DNA of 64,000 nucleotides from CAVSRC01 sp963762605 (lineage in GTDB: Bacteria; Pseudomonadota; Alphaproteobacteria; Rhizobiales; Kaistiaceae). Under the pieces are notes generated by a model that saw only the letters and a list, made by a program, of their open reading frames with translations, did not search any database and had not been told where the DNA came from. This document shows positions 17,829-26,592 of the stretch, piece by piece. Position 1 is the stretch's first letter; every line of letters begins with the position of its first letter. The stretch is taken from positions 404,609-468,608 of the forward strand of contig CAVXLJ010000019.1 of NCBI GenBank assembly GCA_963762605.1. The letters run 5' to 3'. Position numbers and translations under genes: made by a program.

Positions 17829-19136
17829 TTACCCCTGCCGCGGCTTCTTGCCCGTATCGAACACCAGCCCCAGTTCCACCGCCTTGGTGCCGAATCGCTC
17901 GCGGATGGTGTCGACGGCATGCTCGGCCTTGGCGCGCTTGGCGGCGTCCGGATCGAGCAGGTCGCTGGGGTCGGCCAGCCGCGGGTCGGTGAACTCCGCC
18001 ACGCCGATGCCGATCAGGCGGAACCTGGTCTTGCCGTCCGCCTCGCGCGCCAGCAGTTCGGCGCCGGTCTGGAAGATGCGGTCGGCGAGTTGCGTCGGAT
18101 CGGCCAGGTGGCGGCTGCGGGTGCGCAGGCGAAAATCGGCGGTCTTCAGCTTGAGCGTCACCACGACTCCGGCCAGCTCCGCCTTCTTCAGCCGCCGCGA
18201 CACCTTCTCCGACAGGGCGCGAAGGATCGCCTTCAGTTCGTGCGGGTCGGCGATATCGCTGTCGAAGGTGGTCTCGTTGCTGACGCTCTTGGTCTCGCCA
18301 TGCGGCTCCACGCTGCGGCTGTCGTCGCCTTGTGCCAACCGCGCCAGCCTGAGCCCCATGCTGCCGTAGCGCCGGCCAAGCTCGGCCGCGTCCATGTGCT
18401 GCAGCGTGCCGATCAAGTGGATGCCGTCGGCCGCCAGCCGCGCCTGCATGGTTTTCCCCACGCCCCAGATCAGCCCGACCGGCTTGCCCGCCAGGAAGGT
18501 CGTGGCCTCGGCCTCGCCGATCACCGAGAAGCCGCGCGGCTTTTCCAGGTCGGAGGCGATCTTGGCGAGGAACTTGTTGAAGGAAAGGCCGATCGACACC
18601 GTGATGCCGATGTCGCGCTCGATCTTCTGCTGCAGCCGGGCGAGCGCCAGCGCCGGGGGGCCGTGATGCAGCCGCTCGGTGCCCGCCATGTCCATGAAGG
18701 CCTCGTCGATCGACAGCGGCTCGACCAGTGGCGTCAGCGACTGCATCAACGTGCGCACTTCGCGCCCGACGCGGCTGTATTTCTCGAAATCCGGGCGGAT
18801 GACCACCGCCTCCGGGCAGGCTTCCAGCGCCTTGAACATGGGCATGGCGGAGCGCACGCCGCGAATGCGGGCGATGTAGCAGGCGGTCGCCACCACGCCG
18901 CGCTTGCCCCCGCCGACGATCACCGGCCTGTCGGCAAGTTCCGGGTGGTCGCGCTTCTCGATCGCCGCATAGAATGCGTCGCAGTCGAGGTGGGCGATGC
19001 TCAGGCGGAAGAGTTCCGGGTGGCGCAGCAGGCGGGGCGAGCCGCAGGCGGCGCAACGGGTCGCGCCCGCCGCCGCCGGTGTCAGGCAATCGCGGCAGAA
19101 ACCGGGCGTTTCGGCGATTCTTGCGGGGGCCGGCAT
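17829..19136 (-). CDS. dinB: DNA polymerase IV (DinB) with N-terminal zinc-ribbon
   Basis: A 435-aa Y-family translesion polymerase. An N-terminal extension has two Cys pairs, CRDC (residues 14-17) and CAAC (29-32), a zinc-ribbon-like element seen in a subgroup of alphaproteobacterial DinB. The polymerase core begins IAHLDCDAFYAAIEKRD; the catalytic acids are there and in PLSIDEAFMDM. The little-finger domain is in the C-terminal 110 residues. It copies past lesions at a cost in fidelity. It is a single gene, divergent from gatC, with about 145 bp between. Confidence 0.94.
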   Translation of the reverse strand: MPAPARIAETPGFCRDCLTPAAAGATRCAACGSPRLLRHPELFRLSIAHLDCDAFYAAIEKRDHPELADRPVIVGGGKRGVVATACYIARIRGVRSAMPMFKALEACPEAVVIRPDFEKYSRVGREVRTLMQSLTPLVEPLSIDEAFMDMAGTERLHHGPPALALARLQQKIERDIGITVSIGLSFNKFLAKIASDLEKPRGFSVIGEAEATTFLAGKPVGLIWGVGKTMQARLAADGIHLIGTLQHMDAAELGRRYGSMGLRLARLAQGDDSRSVEPHGETKSVSNETTFDSDIADPHELKAILRALSEKVSRRLKKAELAGVVVTLKLKTADFRLRTRSRHLADPTQLADRIFQTGAELLAREADGKTRFRLIGIGVAEFTDPRLADPSDLLDPDAAKRAKAEHAVDTIRERFGTKAVELGLVFDTGKKPRQG

Positions 19137-19282
19137 CGTCTCGTCCGATCGGCTCGACTGGGGCGAGGCTAGCCGGCCGCCCGGCGCCGTTCAATCGGCG
19201 CATGGCAGGCTCCTGTCATTGGCCTTGCCGGTCGGAAAGGCGCTCTGCTAAGACGGCGGAACTTCAACGGATTTTGCCTCTC

Positions 19283-19570
19283 ATGTCGGTCGATAAGGAC
19301 ACGGTCAAACGCGTGGCGCATCTCGCCCGCATCGCGGTCAGCGATGCCGAGGCGGAGAAGCTCCAGGACGATCTCAACACCATCCTCGGCTTCGTCGAGC
19401 AGTTGAACGAAGTCGATGTCACCGGCGTCGAGCCGATGACCGCCGTGCTGCCCATGACGATGAAGCTGCGCGACGACGCGGTTACCGACGGCGCCAAGGC
19501 CGATGCGGTCGTTGCCAACGCGCCGGCCCGCGCGGAGCACTTCTACGTGGTCCCCAAGGTGGTCGAATGA
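19283..19570 (+). CDS. gatC: Asp-tRNA(Asn)/Glu-tRNA(Gln) amidotransferase subunit GatC
   Basis: A 95-aa GatC with the standard pattern VKRVAHLARIAVSDAEAEKL, ILGFVEQLNEVDVTGVEPM and the ending LRDDAVTDG...EHFYVVPKVVE. GatC stabilises GatA in the GatCAB complex that converts misacylated Glu-tRNA(Gln) and Asp-tRNA(Asn). The ATG at 19283 matches the family start. Its stop overlaps the start of a GNAT gene (ATGA), which separates it from gatA. It starts a co-directional gatC-GNAT-gatA-RidA unit. Confidence 0.96.
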   Translation: MSVDKDTVKRVAHLARIAVSDAEAEKLQDDLNTILGFVEQLNEVDVTGVEPMTAVLPMTMKLRDDAVTDGAKADAVVANAPARAEHFYVVPKVVE

Positions 19571-20160
19571 AACGCGAAGCGGTTCATTCGACCATCCCCC
19601 GGCTTGACCGGGGGATCTCCGGCGGCATCGTCGGAGCCGGAGCAGGTCAAGCCACCATCCCCGGGCTTGACCCGGGGATCGCGAGCCGGATTGTCATCGC
19701 GGCCGAGACGCCCTTGCAGGACGAGGTGCGTGGGCTGATCGCCGAGCTGAACGCCGTTCTGCTCGGGCTGACGCCGGCCGAGTTCTGCTACCACCTGAAG
19801 CCGGAAGAGATGGCCGTGCCGGACGTCACCGTGTTCGTGGCGCGCATTGCCGGGCGCGCCGTCGCCATGGGCGCGCTCCGCCGCTTCGGCGACGTCGGCG
19901 AGGTCAAGCGCATGTATACCCGGCCGGAGGTTCAGGGGCAGGGCATCGGCGGCCGCATCCTCGACGCCATCGTCGCCACCGCCCGCGCCGAGGGCATCGG
20001 CCGGCTGGTGCTCGAAACCGGCGACCGCCACCCTGCCGCATGGCGCGTCTACGAGCGCGCCGGCTTCAGCCGCTGCGGCCCGGTTCTCGATTATCCCGAT
20101 ACGCCGTATTCCGTCTTCTACGAGATGCGGCTGGCCCCCGACCGATTGCAGTCCGCATGA
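19567..20160 (+). CDS. GNAT acetyltransferase with repeat-derived N-terminus
   Basis: The 197-aa frame overlaps gatC by ATGA and gatA by ATGA, so all three are translationally coupled. From about residue 40 it is a normal GNAT domain: EVRGLIAELNAVLLGLTP, VKRMYTRPEVQGQGIGGRIL (acetyl-CoA loop) and LVLETGDRHPAAWRVYERAGF. The first 40 residues are encoded by two palindromic repeat units and read IPRLDRGISGG and IPGLDPGI. So the gene probably gained this stretch by repeat insertion, or begins further in at an unrecognised start. Substrate unknown. Confidence 0.8.
   Translation: MKREAVHSTIPRLDRGISGGIVGAGAGQATIPGLDPGIASRIVIAAETPLQDEVRGLIAELNAVLLGLTPAEFCYHLKPEEMAVPDVTVFVARIAGRAVAMGALRRFGDVGEVKRMYTRPEVQGQGIGGRILDAIVATARAEGIGRLVLETGDRHPAAWRVYERAGFSRCGPVLDYPDTPYSVFYEMRLAPDRLQSA
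19594..19679. repeat. Two CCCGG-CTTGA-CCGGG palindromes in an open frame
   Basis: Unit 1: ATCCCCCGG CTTGA CCGGGGGAT (19594-19616, 9-bp arms). Unit 2: ATCCCCGGG CTTGA CCCGGGGAT (19657-19679, 9-bp arms). A further 10-bp inverted pair, GGTCGAATGA / TCATTCGACC (19561-19570 and 19584-19593), encloses the gatC stop/GNAT start. Each unit translates in-frame as a LD(R/P)GI peptide. This repeat type is frequent in alphaproteobacterial intergenic DNA. Confidence 0.75.
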
Positions 20161-21641
20161 CCGATCTCACCGCGTTCACCATCGCCGAAATCCGCGACGG
20201 CCTTGCCGCCCGCCGCTTCTCCGCGGTCGAACTGACCCAGGCCTATCTCAAAGCCATGGAAGCGGCGCGTTCGCTCAACGCCTATATCGTCGAGACGCCG
20301 GAGAAGGCGCTGTCGATGGCCGCCGAGAGCGACCTCAGGATCGCGCGCGGCGACGCGCGGCCGCTGGAGGGCGTGCCGCTCGGCATCAAGGACCTGTTCT
20401 GCACGGAAGGGATCCACAGCCAGGCGGCGAGCCACGTGCTCGACGGCTTCGAGCCGACTTACGAATCGACCGTCACCGCCAATCTTTGGGCCGACGGCGC
20501 GGTCATGCTCGGCAAGCTCAACATGGACGAGTTCGCCATGGGCTCGTCCAACGAGACCTCCTATTACGGCCCGGTGGTCAACCCATGGCGCTCGACCGGC
20601 TCCAACGCGCCGCTGGTGCCGGGCGGCTCGTCGGGCGGTTCGGCCACGGCGGTCTCGGCGCATCTGTGCGCCGGCGCCACCGCCACCGATACCGGCGGCT
20701 CCATTCGCCAGCCGGCAGCCTTTACAGGAACCGTCGGTATCAAGCCGACCTATGGCCGTTGCTCGCGTTGGGGCATCGTCGCCTTCGCCTCGTCGCTCGA
20801 CCAGGCCGGGCCGATCGCGCGCGACGTGCGCGACGCCGCCATCATGCTGAAGTCGATGGCCAGCATCGATGCGAAGGACGCCACCTCCGCCGACATGGCC
20901 GTTCCGGATTACGAGGCGGCGCTCGGGCAGGGGGTGAAGGGCTTGAGGATCGGCATCCCCAAGGAATACCGCGTCGAGGGCATGCCGGCCGAAATCGAGA
21001 CGCTGTGGGAGGAGGGCAAGGCGTGGCTGAAGGACGCCGGCGCCGAAATCGTCGACATCTCCCTGCCGCACACCAAATACGCTTTGCCGGCTTATTACAT
21101 CGTTGCGCCCGCCGAAGCCTCGTCCAACCTCGCCCGCTATGACGGCGTGCGCTACGGCCTGCGTGTTCCCGGCGACGACATCATTTCCATGTACGAGGCG
21201 ACGCGCTCGGCCGGCTTCGGCAAGGAGGTCAAGCGCCGCATCCTGATCGGCACCTATGTGCTCTCCGCCGGCTACTACGACGCCTATTATCTCCGCGCCC
21301 AGCGCGTGCGCACGCTCATCAAGCGCGATTTCGAGCAGGCCTTCGCCGACGGCATCGACGCCATCCTGACGCCGGCGACGCCGACCGCGGCCTTCGGGCT
21401 GGAAGCCATGGCGCTGGCCTCGCCGATCGAGATGTACCTCAACGACGTCTTCACGGTGACGGTCAACATGGCCGGCCTGCCGGGCATCTCGGTGCCGGCG
21501 GGGCGCACCGCCGACGGCCTGCCCATGGGCCTGCAGCTCATCGGCCGCCCCTTCGACGAGGCGACGCTCTTCCGTGCCAGCGAAGTGATCGAGGATGCGG
21601 CGGGCCACTTCTCGCCGGAACATTGGTGGGCGACCGCATGA
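20157..21641 (+). CDS. gatA: Asp-tRNA(Asn)/Glu-tRNA(Gln) amidotransferase subunit GatA
   Basis: A 494-aa amidase-signature enzyme that releases ammonia from glutamine for the GatB reaction. The catalytic triad Lys78 (GIKDLF), cis-Ser158 (PGGSSGGS) and Ser182 (DTGGSIRQPA) is intact and correctly spaced. ATG at 20157 overlaps the GNAT stop (ATGA). The stop in turn overlaps the ATG of the RidA gene. gatB is separate, about 3 kb downstream, with an exported-protein gene on the other strand between. Confidence 0.97.
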   Translation: MTDLTAFTIAEIRDGLAARRFSAVELTQAYLKAMEAARSLNAYIVETPEKALSMAAESDLRIARGDARPLEGVPLGIKDLFCTEGIHSQAASHVLDGFEPTYESTVTANLWADGAVMLGKLNMDEFAMGSSNETSYYGPVVNPWRSTGSNAPLVPGGSSGGSATAVSAHLCAGATATDTGGSIRQPAAFTGTVGIKPTYGRCSRWGIVAFASSLDQAGPIARDVRDAAIMLKSMASIDAKDATSADMAVPDYEAALGQGVKGLRIGIPKEYRVEGMPAEIETLWEEGKAWLKDAGAEIVDISLPHTKYALPAYYIVAPAEASSNLARYDGVRYGLRVPGDDIISMYEATRSAGFGKEVKRRILIGTYVLSAGYYDAYYLRAQRVRTLIKRDFEQAFADGIDAILTPATPTAAFGLEAMALASPIEMYLNDVFTVTVNMAGLPGISVPAGRTADGLPMGLQLIGRPFDEATLFRASEVIEDAAGHFSPEHWWATA

Positions 21642-22030
21642 CCCGCCAGAACATTTCCTCCGCCAGCCCTTACGAGCCAGTCATCGGCTTCTCGCGCGCG
21701 GTGCGCATCGGCAATACGATCGCGATCAGCGGCACCGCACCGATCGGAGCCGACGGCAAGACAGCGGGCGTCGGCGACGTTGCGGCGCAGGTTCGCCGCT
21801 GCTGCGCGATTGCCGGCGACGTGCTGGGGAAAGCCGGCGCCAGCCTTTCCGATGTCATCCGCACGCGCATGTATCTCGTCAACGCCGCGGACTGGGAGAC
21901 GGCCGGCCGCGCCCATGGCGAGACCTTTGGCGATATCCGCCCGGCATCGACCATGGTCGTGGTCAAGGCACTGCTCGATCCCGACTGGCTGGTCGAGATG
22001 GAGTTCGACGCGGTCGTGGCGTCCGCGTAG
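21638..22030 (+). CDS. RidA family protein
   Basis: A 130-aa RidA-fold protein (SRAVRIGNTIAISGTAPIGA, AQVRRCCAIAGDVLGKAGAS, DVIRTRMYL, DPDWLVEMEFDAVVA). It has the DVIRTR(M/I)Y(L/V) strand typical of the family but no clear canonical catalytic Arg105-type IEI(E/D) motif, so enamine deaminase activity is uncertain. The ATG at 21638 overlaps gatA by ATGA, so it is coupled to the Gat genes. It converges with the exported-protein gene, leaving 19 bp. Confidence 0.9.
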   Translation: MTRQNISSASPYEPVIGFSRAVRIGNTIAISGTAPIGADGKTAGVGDVAAQVRRCCAIAGDVLGKAGASLSDVIRTRMYLVNAADWETAGRAHGETFGDIRPASTMVVVKALLDPDWLVEMEFDAVVASA

Positions 22031-22049
22031 CTCGGGCAGGCGCTGCCCC

Positions 22050-24234
22050 TCAGTAGAGCTTCGGCATCTGTTCGCTCATCGATCCGGCCACCTGTCCGCA
22101 GGGGACGCTGGGTACGACACGCGCCGTCGAACCGGAGAACAGCGTGAACCAGTCCGGCCCCATTGGCCCGAGCGAGTCGCGTGCCGGGATTTCCGACTTC
22201 TGCCACAGCTCGTGTGTCCAGCCGAACTCGTATTTCGCCGCCGACTGGAAGACGATCGGGAACAGCTTGGTCGATCCCTTGGGCATCGATTCTGGCAGCT
22301 GCAGCCCGGCCGTATTGTAGAGGTCGCCCTTGATGGTCGTGGTCGGGATATCCTTGGTGTCGTGGAACGGTCCCGAGACCTGCTGCGCCGGGAAGACGTT
22401 CTGGAAGTGGATGGCGAGGTCGGCGTAGCACGCCTCCTTGTAGAGGCTGGTCGGGTCGCGGTCGTATGGCGTGCGGGTGACCGCAATGATCGCCATCGGC
22501 GGCTGATCGACCGCGCCGTGCGCCGGCTTGGCGTGGACGCTGGACGGCAGACAGAGCGGCTCGCGGCCGTTCTGGTGGGCCTCCTCGGTACCGACGCAGC
22601 CGGGCGTGTCGTTGGATTTCTTGAGGTTGTCGGCGACGGTGCCGAGGCCCTTCTTGAGCGCGTCCTGGCACGGCCCGACGCAGGGGATGCCGGTCTGTTC
22701 GGTGATCTGGTCGGCAGCGAGGTCGACGGCGGCGTCGACCCCCTGGTCGATGAGCTGATTGTAGTTCGGGATGCTCGGCGGCAGGCCGAGGGCGGCCATG
22801 CCGGCATTGACGCCGACTTCGGCCGCGGCGCGGCAATAGCCGGCGGCGTCCTTGCCGCCGATCGCCTCGGCCGCGGCCTTACATTGCAGGCCGAAGGGCG
22901 TGTAGTTCATGGCGATATCGACGGCGAGCTTCTTCAGGCCGCTGTATTTCTCGCTCACCCAATCCCACAGATCGGTGATGCCGCCGGTCGCCGCGTCGAC
23001 CAGATCGCCGAGCGAGTTGATGGTGTGCCCCTGGCCCTTGTAGGCCTGCGGGCAGTGCTCGCCGACGGGAAAGAGAGACCGGACGGCGCTGCTGGTGCCC
23101 GGGTCGTAGCCGGTGACCACGACGCAGCCCCAGCGGTTCGGGTCGGCAAAGTCGGGCGGCGTGAAGGAGACGATCTTGACGTTGAACAGGTTGGGCGGAC
23201 TGGTGCTGGGCAGCTTCAGCGGCGGCTGCGGCGGCGGCTTCTTGCCGTAATAGACCTTGATGACGTTCGACGGCGTGCCGGCCAGCACCTTCGTGCCGGG
23301 CGCGACGATCGGCACAATGCGGACGTAGAAGGCCGCGGGCGGCGGCATGTGCAGCCGGGCCTGTCCGATGCCGCTGCCGCTGTCGGCAAGCGCCTTGAAG
23401 TCGATCGGCACGCCGTGCGCTGCGCCGGTGAACGCGCCCGAGGCGACCAGTTGCGGCGGCTTGAAGTCGCTCGGGCTTCCTTTGCCGAAGGGCGGGAAGG
23501 GTGCCGTCGCCACCTGCCAGAGGAAACCGCCGGCATGCGGCACCTTGGTCACGTCGCCGGTGAAACTGACCGTCTGGTCCTTGTCGGTCGGGCTCTTGAC
23601 GATGTCGGTGTCGAGGCGGAACTCGCAGCCGCTGGTGCAGTGGTAGAGCCAGGCGCCGTCGGGATAGGTGAGGGTGAGGTTGGCGACCTTGCCGCGATCG
23701 AACGTCAAGCCGCCCGGTCCGGCGGTCTCCTGTGCCACCCGGCGCGGGATGACCCGCGCTCGCGGTGGCGGGTGCGGTCGTCACCTTGGGCCGCAGGACC
23801 GGAACCGGGCGCGCCGTCGGGGCGATCACCTTGGGCGGTGGCGCCGGTGGCGCCGCGACGATTGCCGGGGTCCGCACCATCGGCTTCAGCACCGGCGCCG
23901 GCGTGGCGACATCGGCCTTGCTGCACGTGATGACGCGGAAGCCGCTGCAGTTCGCACCGTTGCACAGGCGGCCGTCGCCGAAGACCAGGGTGGCGATGCC
24001 GCGGCGCCCGATATTGGGATCGATGGCGAAACGTTGAGCGCTGGTGAAGCCGTTCTGGCGGCAGAAGAGATCGGCCGCCGGCTGGCCGCAGGCGGTGCCG
24101 AAATGCGCGCACCAGTCGAGGCGCACGCCCTTGACGCTGGGATTGGCGAAGGTCCGGGTCGCGGCGGACGCGGAATGGGCGGCCAGAAGCGCCATGACGG
24201 CGACGATGCCCGCGATGCTGGTCTTCAAGGCCAT
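22050..24234 (-). CDS. Exported cysteine-containing protein of unknown function (frameshifted)
   Basis: A predicted exported protein of about 725 aa once one base near 23750-23762 is removed. The first part has a signal peptide (IAGIVAVMALLAAHSASA) and a Cys-containing domain with LDWCAHFGTACGQPAADLFC and RLCNGANCSGFRVITC, then a Pro/Ala-rich linker with PVLKP and PVLRP repeats. The second frame continues from GGLTFDRGKVANLTLTYPDG through WLYHCTSGC and FNVKIVSFTPPDF, with more Cys pairs (CVGPCQD). The N-terminal domain is recurrent in alphaproteobacterial secreted proteins, but I recognise no enzymatic family. The Cys content suggests disulfides in the periplasm or outside the cell. Confidence 0.6.
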
Positions 24235-24531
24235 GGCGAACTCCTCGGTCAGAGTTGCGCCCCCCGGCATGCATGCAAACGACACACTCATGTGCCGAAG
24301 GAGCGTCGGCTCTCCGATCGCCACAGAGGCCCGACCACGGCCGGGTGCGGCCTTTCCAGCCTGCAACCGCGATAGTGCGCGAGGAACGGCCGGCCGGTCA
24401 GTGAACCCGGTCACAGCCGGCGCCGCCGGCGCCGGGCTCCGGCCCATTATCGGGTCGCGTCACGCCCCGAACGAGGCTACATAGAGGCCGGCGAATGCCG
24501 GCGGCGGGCGCAATGAAGCCAGCATGGAGGT

Positions 24532-24830
24532 ATGACGCATGATCCGGACGAAGTCGCATTGAGGGCACCGCCCCACCGGCGGAGTCGGCGGCCCGCTGAC
24601 GGCGCTCTGGCACTTGCCAAAGGCGACTGGCACAAGGCGCACAAGAGCGTCCAGGACGACGAAGGCGCCGCGGCGGCCTGGGTCCACGCCCATCTCCACC
24701 GGGTCGAGGGCGACGAGAGCCAATGCCGGCTACTGGTATGCCCGCGCCGGCAGGCCGCATGCGACTGAGCCGCTCGGCGAGGAGTGGGACCTGCATCGCC
24801 GAGGCGCTGATGACGGAGGGTGGCCTATGA
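24532..24830 (+). pseudogene. Small conserved protein upstream of gatB (two frameshifts)
   Basis: The frame from ATG 24532 gives ALALAKGDWHKAHKSVQDD and AWVHAHLHRVEGDE. After loss of one base near 24717-24720 it continues ANAGYWYARAGRPHATEPL. After loss of one C at about 24791-24793 (CTGCATC for CTGATC) it ends EWDLIAEALMTEGGL, with TGA overlapping the gatB ATG at 24827-24830. The corrected 98-aa product resembles a conserved small protein (WxxAHxxVQ...AWxHAYLHRxEGD...YWYxRAGRP) known beside gatB-like genes. Three coherent segments and perfect ATGA coupling make this a real gene. Whether it is broken or mis-sequenced is unknown. Confidence 0.7.
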
Positions 24831-26306
24831 CCACGCCTGAACGCGCGCCGGGCTCCGGCAAGCTGATCAAGGGCGCGACCGGCGACTGGGAGGTCATCGT
24901 CGGCATGGAGGTCCATGCCCAGGTGATCTCGCAGTCGAAGCTGTTCTCGGGCGCCTCCACCGCCTTCGGCGGCGCGCCCAATTCCCATGTCAGCCTGGTC
25001 GATGCGGCCATGCCCGGCATGCTGCCGGTCTTGAACCGCGAATGCGTGGCCCAGGCGGTGCGCACCGGCCTCGGCCTCAAGGCCGCGATCAATCTGAAGA
25101 GCCGCTTCGAGCGCAAGAACTACTTCTATCCGGACCTGCCGCAGGGCTACCAGATCTCGCAGTACCAGCAGCCGATCGTCGGCGAGGGCGTGGTCACCGT
25201 CGACCGAGAGGACGGCGACAGCTTCACGGTCGGCATCGAGCGGCTGCATCTGGAGCAGGATGCCGGCAAGTCGATCCACGACCAGTCGCCCACGGCGAGT
25301 TATGTCGATCTCAACCGCTCCGGCGTGGCGCTGATGGAGATCGTGTCGAAGCCGGATCTCCGCTCGGCCGACGAGGCCAAGGCCTATCTCAGCAAGCTGC
25401 GCTCGATCCTGCGCTATCTCGGCACCTGCGACGGCAACATGGACGAGGGCTCGCTCAAGGCCGACGTCAACGTCTCGGTGCGCAAGCCCGGCGCGCCGCT
25501 CGGCACGCGCTGCGAGATCAAGAACATGAACTCGATCCGCTTCATCGGCGAGGCGATCGACTACGAGGCGCGGCGCCAGATCGCCATCCTCGAGGATGGC
25601 GGCTCGATCGACCAGGAGACCCGCCGCTTCGATCCCGATCGCGGCCAGACCGCGTCGATGCGCTCCAAGGAGGAGGCGCACGACTATCGCTATTTCCCCG
25701 ATCCCGACCTCTTGCCGCTGGAATTCGAGCAGGCCTGGGTGGACGAGTTGAAGAAGGGCCTGCCGGAACTGCCGGACGCGCGCAAGGCGCGCTTCGTCTC
25801 CGATCTCGGCCTCAGCGCCTACGATGCCGGCGTGCTCACCGCCGAGCGCGAGGTCGCCGACTATTTCGAAGCGGTGGCGCGCGGCCGCGACGCCAAGGCG
25901 GCGGCCAACTGGGTCATCAACGAATTGACCGGACGGCTGAACAGGGAAGGGCTCTCGATTGCCGACAGCCCGGTCTCGGCCGACCAGCTCGGCGCCATCC
26001 TCGGCCTCATCGGGGCCGGCACCATCTCCGGCAAGATCGCCAAGGATCTGTTCGAGATCGTCTGGGCGGAGGGCGGCGACCCGGCGAAAAATCGTCGAGG
26101 AGCGCGGCATGAAGCAGGTCACCGATACCTCGGCAATCGAGAAGATCGTCGACGAGATCATCGCCGCCAATCCCGGCAAGGTCGCCGACGCCAGGGCCAA
26201 GCCGCAGGCGATCGGCTGGTTCGTCGGTCAGGTGATGAAGGCCAGCGCCGGCAAGGCCAATCCGCAGACGGTCAACGCGCTTCTGAAGGCGAAGCTCGGG
26301 CTCTGA
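24827..26306 (+). CDS. gatB: Asp-tRNA(Asn)/Glu-tRNA(Gln) amidotransferase subunit GatB (frameshifted)
   Basis: GatB is the kinase/transamidase subunit of GatCAB. The frame has WEVIVGMEVHAQVISQSKLFSG, the metal- and tRNA-contacting core SYVDLNRSGVALMEIVS, NVSVRK and HDYRYFPDPDL. Near the end, in the C-terminal YqeY-like domain, a run of five A (26087-26091) should be four: GDPAK-AAT-CGT becomes GDPAKIVEERGMKQVTD, ending VNALLKAKLGL. The restored protein is about 492 aa, a normal GatB. Since GatCAB is essential where GlnRS or AsnRS is absent, a homopolymer sequence error is the likely cause. Confidence 0.95.
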
Positions 26307-26311
26307 CATCC

Positions 26312-26420
26312 GTGTCCCGGGCGCAGCGCGGCACGGTGAACCTCCCGTTTGAGTATGGCACGGCGCCAAACCCTCTCCCCTTGCGGGAGAGGGTGGACCG
26401 CGCAGCGGTCCGGGTGAGGG
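26312..26420 (+). repeat. Repeat tract after gatB: truncated dispersed repeat plus hairpin unit
   Basis: Bases 26312-26331 match the first 20 bp of the repeat at 14641 exactly. Next comes a hairpin unit: CCCTCTCCC / GGGAGAGGG (26371-26379, 26385-26393) followed by GGACCG / CGGTCC (26395-26400, 26406-26411). It could also serve as a transcript end for gatB. No gene is visible from 26307 to 26592. Confidence 0.6.
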
Positions 26421-26592
26421 GTGCGGGCACGGCCTTGCCATGATCCCTCACCCGAAGCTAAAGGTCCATGCTGACGATCTGACGTGGTAAAGGACGATGA
26501 TCACCGCGTGTTTCATATCATCGTGATGGATGAACCGGGGTCGGTACAATGCCGAAAAGAATATTCGCGTAATTTTTGGCGTCTAGATACAC

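Noticed and set aside
21780..23930. 716-aa plus-strand open frame
   Set aside because: Antisense to the exported-protein gene, low-complexity Arg/Gly/Val composition and no motif.
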